Shown here piece by piece: positions 46,433 through 52,268 of a stretch of DNA of 52,268 nt. Below the pieces are notes generated by a model. It did no database searches. It had not been told where the DNA came from and was given only the letters and a program-made list of their open reading frames with translations. The stretch spans positions 1-52,268 of the forward strand of contig JADZEF010000393.1 of assembly GCA_020850695.1 (NCBI GenBank). Direction: 5' to 3'. Positions within the stretch are counted from its first letter, which is position 1. Each line of letters begins with the position of its first letter. This DNA comes from Planctomycetaceae bacterium. Its GTDB lineage: Bacteria; Planctomycetota; Planctomycetia; Planctomycetales; Planctomycetaceae. A program made the position numbers and the translations under genes.

Positions 46433-47458
46433 ATGAGCGCCCCTCTCCATCCCGCCGCCATCCTCGACACGGCCTTCGGATTCTGGCGGTCCAAGGTCCT
46501 GCTGACCGCCGTCGAGATGGGCGTCTTCACGGCCCTTCACGACGGCCGAATGACGGGCATCGAACTGGGGGCGAGGCTCGGACTGCATCCGCGAGCGATC
46601 GCCGATTTCTTCGACTCCCTGGTGGCGATGCGGTTCCTGAACCGTGACGGCGACGGGCCCGACGCCCGCTACTTCAACACGCCCGAAGGGGCGCTGTTTC
46701 TCGACGAGGCGAGCCCGCGGTACATCGGCGGAATCCTCGTGATGCTCAACGCCCGGCTGTTCCGCTTCTGGAACGATCTTCCTGAGGCGCTCCGCACCGG
46801 CCGCGCCCAGAACGAGTCGAAATACGGCCAGAAGGGGGTCTTCGAGGAGCTTTACTCCGATCCGCCGCGGCTGGAGCAGTTCATGGGAGCCATGACGGGA
46901 CTGTCGCGCCTCAACTTCGAAGCGTTCGCCGAACGGTTCGATTTCTCGAAATTCCGGACGCTCTGCGACGTCGGCGGAGCGACAGGATTGCTCAGCATCG
47001 AGTGCACCCGGCGGCATCCTCACCTTCGCTGCGTCAGCTTCGACCTGCCGGAAGTCGAGCCGATCGCCCGCAAGCACATCGCGGCGGCGGGACTGTCAGA
47101 CCGCATCTCGACGGCTGGCGGCGACTTCTTCAAGGACCCGCTCCCCAGGGCCGACCTGATCACCATGGGGATGATCCTGCACGACTGGAATCTCGAGAAG
47201 AAGATGCACCTGATCCGTGCAGCCTACGACGCCCTGCCGCCGGGCGGCGCCTTCGTCGCTATTGAATCCCTGATTGATGATGCCCGCCGCAAGAACGTTC
47301 AAGGCCTGATGATGTCGCTGAACATGCTCATCGAGTTCGGCGACGCCTTCGACTACACCGGCGCCGACTTCCGGAAATGGTGCGGGGAGGTCGGCTTCAC
47401 GCGGTTCGAGATCATCCCGCTGGCAGGGCCGTCGAGCGCGGCGGTGGCATACAAGTAG
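46433..47458 (+). CDS. O-methyltransferase (plant-type family 2)
   Basis: A 341-residue methyltransferase of the hydroxyneurosporene/ hydroxyindole O-methyltransferase group: an N-terminal winged-helix dimerisation part (PAAILDTAFGFWRSKVLLTAVEMGVF), the SAM motif FRTLCDVGGATGLLSIE, FDLPEVEPIA with the acidic residue, GDFFKDPLPRADLITMGMILHDW (catalytic HDW) and LPPGGAFVAIESLIDD. The start may be 46433 (MSAPLHP) or 46397; neither has a strong ribosome site. It lies 128 bases after the ECF41-linked oxidoreductase and may belong to that unit. The substrate is an unknown hydroxylated small molecule. Confidence 0.88.
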   Translation: MSAPLHPAAILDTAFGFWRSKVLLTAVEMGVFTALHDGRMTGIELGARLGLHPRAIADFFDSLVAMRFLNRDGDGPDARYFNTPEGALFLDEASPRYIGGILVMLNARLFRFWNDLPEALRTGRAQNESKYGQKGVFEELYSDPPRLEQFMGAMTGLSRLNFEAFAERFDFSKFRTLCDVGGATGLLSIECTRRHPHLRCVSFDLPEVEPIARKHIAAAGLSDRISTAGGDFFKDPLPRADLITMGMILHDWNLEKKMHLIRAAYDALPPGGAFVAIESLIDDARRKNVQGLMMSLNMLIEFGDAFDYTGADFRKWCGEVGFTRFEIIPLAGPSSAAVAYK

Positions 47459-47533
47459 GACGATCGAGGATCCGGCTTCGGTCGAGCGCACACGGCGCGG
47501 ACGGCGGCCCGGCGGGAGCCCCCGCTGCGACGA

Positions 47534-47576
47534 TCGGGTGACCGGGTGTCCGGGTGTTTCCCCACTCTCCCACTCT
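47534..47576. repeat. Tandem 8-bp repeats in spacer
   Basis: Three copies of GGGTGxxC at 8-base steps (47536, 47544, 47552) are followed by two exact CCCACTCT copies (47561-47576). They lie in the gap before the SNF2 gene, which otherwise holds no gene. Confidence 0.5.
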
Positions 47577-47611
47577 GTCCAACCGCCCCGGCATTGTGTA
47601 CCCTGACGTGC

Positions 47612-47629
47612 TGCGCTCGCGCGAGCGCA
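47612..47629. promoter_or_regulatory. 18-bp perfect palindrome upstream of SNF2 gene
   Basis: TGCGCTCGCGCGAGCGCA stands 83 bases before the helicase ATG. It could be an operator or a leader hairpin. Confidence 0.4.
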
Positions 47630-47711
47630 CACGCCGGAACGGCGGGGCTCATCGGGGCTTCGTGGACGTTCCGACCTCATTTCAAGGCCACGGGTTACGG
47701 CGGAGCCGTGT

Positions 47712-50700
47712 ATGTCGTTGTCGGAGCTTCTGGAAAACCGTTTCCGGGGTGACATCCGGTTCCGCGGGGTCGCGTACCTCAAGGCGGAACGGGTTTCCCT
47801 CTCCCGCATCTCGGCCGACCATGTGTTCGGGCTGGTGCGGGACGGAGTCGAGTACCAGACGCATCTCAGCCGGGAAGAAGGCACGTTGCGGATGTTCTGC
47901 AACTGCAATACCGGCACCAACCCGGAAGCGTCCTGCAAGCACCTCTGGGCGACGATTCTGGCGGTCGATGAAGCGGGGATTCTGACCGCCACGCCGACGC
48001 CGAGCTTTATCCCTCCGTTCTCGGCCGAGCCCGAGATCCCTCCCCTGTCGGACGACTGGGACGACGACGACACGCTGCTGGGAGACGTTTACCGCCCTAC
48101 CCCCGCACAGCTTCAGGCCCGGGCCGCCGCCACCGGGACCGCCGCGCCGGTTGCCCCCGCCCCGGAGCGGGTGCAGATCGTCCTGAAGCCGTGGGAGGCC
48201 GAGCTGAAGTCGCTCCGGTCGGAGATCCGCACCGCCGAGCCCGTCACGCCGACGGCCGGCCGCGACCGCGAAATCTTCTACGAGATCGACATCGAGCAGA
48301 GCAAAGGGGTCGGTCAGCTGGTGCTGGAGACGTCGCAGCGGCAGCGCCGGGCGAACGGCCAGTGGGGAAAGCTGAAGCCGCTCAAGCTGCGGGCGGGACA
48401 GTTTGATGACGTCGACCATGCGGACGACTGCACGATCCTCGCCTACCTGCAGGGGGGCTCGCCCGAGCGCACCAACTGGTACGCCCAGCAGGCCGAGACG
48501 CAGGCCGCCGTCAGTCGCTACCGCCTTCCGACGGAACTCTGCCAGCTCATCCTTCCGCTGATGTGCGCGACGGGCCGCGTCCGCTATCAGGGGACCGAAG
48601 AGAAGGGGCAGCCGCCGCTCGAATGGGACGCGGGAGAGCCGTGGGAGCTGACGATGAAGCTCTCGCGCGAGGGGACCGGCAAGAAAGCGACGGGCGATTG
48701 GAAGCTCGACGGTTCGCTGCGCCGCGGGACCGAGACGCTGGCCATCTCCGACACCGAATTGCTCATTCCGGGCGGACTCGTCCTGACGAAGACGCACATC
48801 GCCCGGCTGAACGACTTCGCCGCCTTCCCGTGGGTTCCGATCCTCACCAAGCCGGAAGGGCTGAAGATCGCGGACGGCGACCAGGAGCAGTTCGTCGACC
48901 AGCTGCTCGATATGCCGGCGCTCCCGCGTCTCGAACTGCCGGAAGAGCTCAAGCTCGAAGAGATCAGCGTCGCTCCGATCCCGCACCTCACCGTCCGCTC
49001 GCCGAAGTCCGAGCGGTGGCACATGGAGCGATTGCTGGGCGAAGTGAGCTTCGAATACGCCGACACGATCGTTCCCGGCGGCGGCTCGCAATGGGCGATC
49101 GTCCAGCGCGACCAGGGACGGTGCCTCGTGCGCGACCGCGCGGCCGAAGATAAGGCTTGGGCCCTGCTCCAGGAACATGGTTTCCGCCGGCTCATCGATC
49201 AACGCCGCACCGGCAAGGACGTCGAGATCGCCGCCCGCGACCTCGGACCCGCAGTGCGGTTCCTGGTGTCGCAAGGCTGGATGATCCGGGCGGACGGCAA
49301 GTCTGTCCGTCAGCCGGGCGAGATCAACTTCCGTATCAAGTCGAATATCGACTGGTTCGAACTGCATGCGGACGTCGACTTCGAAGGCCGCACCGTCTCG
49401 TTCCCCGAACTCCTCTCGGCCCTCGCACGCGGCGACAGCACTGTCCGCCTCGACGACGGCTCGCTCGGCATCATCCCCGAGGACTGGCTGAAGAAATACG
49501 GGTTACTGGCGGGCATCGGCTCGGCGGAAGGAGACCACGTCAAGTTCGCCGCCCATCAGGTGGCGCTGCTGGACGCGCTGCTCGCCGCACAGCCGTCCGT
49601 CGACATGGACGCGAAGTTCGCCGAGTTTCGCGACCAGTTCAAGAGCTTCTCGGGCATCGTCCCCGCCAGCGAACCGACCGGCTTCAAGGGAGAGCTGCGC
49701 GGTTACCAGCGGGAAGGGCTCGGCTGGCTCGAGTTCCTGCAGAAGTTTCAGTTCGGCGGCTGCCTGGCCGACGACATGGGTCTCGGTAAGACGGTCCAGC
49801 TCCTCGCGCTGCTGCTCGAACGAAAGCGGCTGGCGACGAAGAAGCTTCCGTCGCTCGTCGTCGTTCCCAAGTCGCTGCTGTTCAACTGGCGGCAGGAATG
49901 TGAACGCTTCACGCCGTCGTTGAAGGTGCTGGAATACACCGGTCTCGACCGCGCCCAGCACGTCGAAGACTTCCCGAAGTATGACCTGATTTTGACGACC
50001 TACGGCACGTTGCGGCGCGACGTGGTGCAGCTCAAGGACACGGCCTTCGACTACGTCGTGCTTGACGAGGCCCAGACCATTAAGAACTCGGGCTCGCAGG
50101 TGGCGAAGGCCGCCCGGCTGCTGCAATCGAACCACCGCGTGGCCCTCAGCGGTACGCCGATCGAGAACCATCTGGGCGACCTCTGGTCGATCTTCGAGTT
50201 CCTCAACCCCGGCATGCTGGGACGCAGCTCGATCTTCAAGTCGTACGCCACCGACGCCCAGGACGACCAGACGCGACGGCTCCTCTCGCAGGGGCTGCGG
50301 CCCTTCATCCTTCGCCGCACCAAGAAGCAGGTGGCGGCCGAACTCCCCGACAAGTTCGAGCAGACGATCGTCTGCGACATGGGGACCGAGCAGCGTCGGC
50401 TGTACGAAGAGCTTCGCGACCACTATCGCGATTCGCTCCTCGGCCTCGTCCGCGAGCAGGGAATGGCGAAATCGAAGATGCACGTGCTCGAAGCCCTGCT
50501 GCGGCTCCGGCAGGCCTCGTGCCATCCCGCCCTGCTCGACCGCGGGCAGGCGGAAGATTCGTCGGCCAAGCTCGACGTCCTCATTCCCTACATCGAGGAA
50601 CTTCTTGACGAAGGGCATAAGGCCCTCGTCTTCTCGCAGTTCACCAGCATGCTGGCGATCGTTCGCGAGCATCTCGACAAGAAGGGAATCGTCTACGAGT

Positions 50701-51068
50701 ACCTCGACGGCCAGACGCGCGATCGCGAAGCACGCGTCAACCGCTTCCAGTCCGATCCAGATTGCGGGCTGTTCCTCATCAGCCTGAAGGCGGGCGGTTT
50801 GGGTCTCAACCTGACGGCCGCCGACTACGTCTTCATCCTCGACCCCTGGTGGAACCCGGCCGTCGAAACGCAGGCCATCGACCGGGCCCACCGCGTCGGC
50901 CAGAACCGCCAGGTCTTCGCCTACCGCATCATCTGCCGCGACACGGTCGAAGAGAAAATCGCCGAACTCCAGAGCCGCAAACGCGACCTGGCCGAGGCCA
51001 TTCTCGAGGCGGACGGAACGCTGCTGCGGAACCTATCTTCGGAAGACCTCGAACTGCTGCTGTCGTGA
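47712..51068 (+). CDS. SWIM-domain SNF2-family helicase
   Basis: A 1118-residue Swi2/Snf2 DNA-dependent ATPase. An N-terminal SWIM zinc finger (Cys63, Cys65, Cys75, His77 in CNCNTGTNPEASCKH) is followed by a long middle region (residues about 100-640). The helicase core starts at GELRGYQREGLGWLEFL: motif I DDMGLGKT (around 686), DEAQ (around 784), then HRVALSGTPIENHL, VFSQFTSML, LISLKAGGLGLNLTAADYVFILDPWWNPAVE and QAIDRAHRVGQ. It moves along or remodels nucleoprotein; bacterial forms aid RNA polymerase recycling or repair. It has no obvious defence partner here. Confidence 0.96.
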   Translation: MSLSELLENRFRGDIRFRGVAYLKAERVSLSRISADHVFGLVRDGVEYQTHLSREEGTLRMFCNCNTGTNPEASCKHLWATILAVDEAGILTATPTPSFIPPFSAEPEIPPLSDDWDDDDTLLGDVYRPTPAQLQARAAATGTAAPVAPAPERVQIVLKPWEAELKSLRSEIRTAEPVTPTAGRDREIFYEIDIEQSKGVGQLVLETSQRQRRANGQWGKLKPLKLRAGQFDDVDHADDCTILAYLQGGSPERTNWYAQQAETQAAVSRYRLPTELCQLILPLMCATGRVRYQGTEEKGQPPLEWDAGEPWELTMKLSREGTGKKATGDWKLDGSLRRGTETLAISDTELLIPGGLVLTKTHIARLNDFAAFPWVPILTKPEGLKIADGDQEQFVDQLLDMPALPRLELPEELKLEEISVAPIPHLTVRSPKSERWHMERLLGEVSFEYADTIVPGGGSQWAIVQRDQGRCLVRDRAAEDKAWALLQEHGFRRLIDQRRTGKDVEIAARDLGPAVRFLVSQGWMIRADGKSVRQPGEINFRIKSNIDWFELHADVDFEGRTVSFPELLSALARGDSTVRLDDGSLGIIPEDWLKKYGLLAGIGSAEGDHVKFAAHQVALLDALLAAQPSVDMDAKFAEFRDQFKSFSGIVPASEPTGFKGELRGYQREGLGWLEFLQKFQFGGCLADDMGLGKTVQLLALLLERKRLATKKLPSLVVVPKSLLFNWRQECERFTPSLKVLEYTGLDRAQHVEDFPKYDLILTTYGTLRRDVVQLKDTAFDYVVLDEAQTIKNSGSQVAKAARLLQSNHRVALSGTPIENHLGDLWSIFEFLNPGMLGRSSIFKSYATDAQDDQTRRLLSQGLRPFILRRTKKQVAAELPDKFEQTIVCDMGTEQRRLYEELRDHYRDSLLGLVREQGMAKSKMHVLEALLRLRQASCHPALLDRGQAEDSSAKLDVLIPYIEELLDEGHKALVFSQFTSMLAIVREHLDKKGIVYEYLDGQTRDREARVNRFQSDPDCGLFLISLKAGGLGLNLTAADYVFILDPWWNPAVETQAIDRAHRVGQNRQVFAYRIICRDTVEEKIAELQSRKRDLAEAILEADGTLLRNLSSEDLELLLS

Positions 51069-51119
51069 GCCATCGACTTCGGGCGTCGGCTGGATTAGCG
51101 ACGAAGGGAATCCATCAGG

Positions 51120-51839
51120 ATGCCAGCAACTCGCGAATACCGGGAAACTTTCGACGACGGCCCCGGCGGCTGGTTTGGCTTTGTGAATAATGCGGTCGGT
51201 GCGAAACCGCTTGAGATCCGCGAAAGCTGCGCGATTTCGCGCAGTCCGTGGTGGATCGACTACAACCACGCCCCGCCCGGCCTCGGCTACCTGCATCTTC
51301 TCTACATGCTGCTGACCAGCGGCAAAGCGGGCGAACATCATCGCGAAGTGGCGGGGGTGAACCGCTTCATTGCTGGGAACTTCGGGGTGGATTTCACCAA
51401 CGCCCGCGTGACATTGCGGCTCAAGGGGGAACTCGAAGCCCGCGGAGGGCAGCTGTCGCTGCTGGTCCAGGGATTTCACGACGGATTCTGCACCGGCTGG
51501 ATTCTGACCGGACAACCGTTTGAGGTCACGCCGGAATGGTCCGAGCAGACGGTCGTCTGCACACCGGATGCCTCGCAGTGGTCGTGCCTTGGCAGTCGAC
51601 ACGATCGAGTCGATTATTATGCCAGCACGCCCCTCGACCGTGTCCTCAAGGACGTCAACGCCGATATTCTCCTGGTGTTGCATCCGCTCGACGTCGTCCC
51701 GATGGGGCCACTCGATGGAGATCCGCATCGGCTTCGGCCCGAGCGTGACTACCCCGTGTGGCGCAGCCGCCTGCCGGAAGGGTACGTGATGCTCGATGAA
51801 GTCCGCATCGAGTTTCCCGGAGACCGTCCTGCAAGCTAA
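51120..51839 (+). CDS. Conserved-looking hypothetical protein
   Basis: A 239-residue protein I cannot assign. It is rich in Trp, Tyr and beta-type segments (YRETFDDGPGGWFGFV, PPGLGYLHLLYMLLTSG, NARVTLRLKGELEARGGQLSLLVQG) that read like a jelly-roll or carbohydrate-binding-type domain, with no signal peptide. The opening FDDG.GGWFG is like laminin-G or concanavalin-type domains of planctomycete proteins. It follows the SNF2 gene after 51 bases on the same strand and could be read through from it. Confidence 0.65.
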   Translation: MPATREYRETFDDGPGGWFGFVNNAVGAKPLEIRESCAISRSPWWIDYNHAPPGLGYLHLLYMLLTSGKAGEHHREVAGVNRFIAGNFGVDFTNARVTLRLKGELEARGGQLSLLVQGFHDGFCTGWILTGQPFEVTPEWSEQTVVCTPDASQWSCLGSRHDRVDYYASTPLDRVLKDVNADILLVLHPLDVVPMGPLDGDPHRLRPERDYPVWRSRLPEGYVMLDEVRIEFPGDRPAS

Positions 51840-51969
51840 TGAAAAGTTCCGAAGACACATGGTGGAGAAACGAATCGTTGTGGCAGACTTCCGCGGCATG
51901 TTAGGCTGAGTTGTGGTCCGTCGAGCTCGCCTCGCCAAGTTCACCGTCCGGCTCTCCAGGGGAAATCTG

Positions 51970-52268
51970 GTGCTTCACCGTCGCGACGCGATGCTTCACA
52001 TGGGGTCGGCCGCTTGTGGCGCGCTGGCGCTGCCGCGACTGCTCGCGGCCGAGCAGGCCACACCTTCGACTCGATCCAACAAGTCCTGCATCTTCCTCTT
52101 CATGTGGGGAGGTCAGCCGCAGCAGGACATGTGGGATCTGAAGCCCGCGGCGCCGCTGGGCGTCCGCAGCCCCTACCAGCCCATCGACACCAACGTCCCC
52201 GGAATCCAGCGGGGCGAGCCGCTGGCCCAGACGGCGCGGCACGCCGACAAGCTCGCGATCATCCGCAC
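51970..52268 (+). CDS. DUF1501 protein, 3' end cut by window
   Basis: The first about 99 residues of a third DUF1501 protein, open at the last base. The start GTG at 51970 has AGGGGA six bases upstream; another GTG at 51913 is possible. LHRRDAMLHMGSAACGALALP is a Tat-like signal, then CIFLFMWGGQPQQDMWDLKP is the family's first block, and the rest reads PLAQTARHADKLAIIR. It follows the pattern of the copies at 4595 and 14968 but on the other strand. Its neighbours outside the window are unknown. Confidence 0.85.
   Translation, partial: MLHRRDAMLHMGSAACGALALPRLLAAEQATPSTRSNKSCIFLFMWGGQPQQDMWDLKPAAPLGVRSPYQPIDTNVPGIQRGEPLAQTARHADKLAIIR

Noticed and set aside
47712..51839. SNF2 helicase plus unknown protein as a phage-defence system
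   Set aside because: No nuclease, methylase, phospholipase D or DUF1998-type partner is present, and SWIM-SNF2 helicases are common housekeeping genes; the context does not support a defence claim.

Overview
This 52 kb window is high-GC chromosomal DNA from a planctomycete, most likely of the Planctomycetales. The evidence is three Tat-exported DUF1501 proteins, giant paired von Willebrand factor A (VWA) membrane proteins, an orphan WD40 protein, an N-acyltransferase-free histidine fragment (hisC-hisB), and many short lineage-restricted hypotheticals separated by hairpin-rich spacers. I see no rRNA, tRNA, CRISPR array, insertion sequence or phage gene. Most of the window is core and lifestyle metabolism rather than a mobile island; only the first 1.5 kb looks compositionally different (more AT-rich).

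Layout. 1-1.5 kb: two unrecognised exported or membrane proteins. 1.6-7.2 kb: alpha/beta hydrolase, xylose isomerase, DUF6886 protein, DUF1501 protein, and a deoxyhypusine-synthase-like protein. 7.3-9.9 kb: a NIP-type aquaporin overlapping an LMW-PTP arsenate reductase, then S-adenosylhomocysteinase with its own promoter and a strong terminator. 10-12 kb: ComB-like phosphatase divergent from a Tat-exported nitrilase. 12-14.7 kb: an ArsR regulator, rhodanese-DUF2892 protein and CoA-disulfide-reductase/rhodanese fusion, a sulfane-sulfur operon with two copies of one operator-like sequence. 15-20.6 kb: a second DUF1501 protein, a PA2169-family four-helix protein, a hemerythrin-like protein, and an overlapping gamma-glutamyl ligase / class II amidotransferase pair. 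20.7-24.7 kb: GT39-like membrane protein, hisB, hisC. 24.7-32.5 kb: a long Hsp70-like protein, metK, citrate synthase, a small Cys-rich protein and an Ldh-family dehydrogenase. 33-36.5 kb: small hypothetical, WD40 protein, M50 protease overlapping a zinc-ribbon protein, PHB-depolymerase-like esterase. 36.9-42.4 kb: two overlapping VWA proteins. 42.6-47.5 kb: methyltransferase, Nudix hydrolase, then an ECF41 sigma-factor cluster (cupin, sigma, NAD(P)-binding protein, O-methyltransferase). 47.7-52.3 kb: SWIM-SNF2 helicase, a hypothetical and the start of a third DUF1501 gene cut by the window edge.

The most informative parts are regulatory and modular. They are the ArsR/rhodanese/CoADR unit with its duplicated operator, the aquaporin-ArsC pair (NPA/NPV pore motifs, Cys-rich tail, unusual ArsC cysteine spacing), the ligase-amidotransferase couple that could add and remove a gamma-glutamyl group, and the ECF41 cluster. 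The ECF41 cluster carries a sequence matching the published ECF41 promoter consensus in front of the cupin gene. metK and ahcY together give the window both ends of the SAM cycle, but they are 18 kb apart and each has its own promoter.
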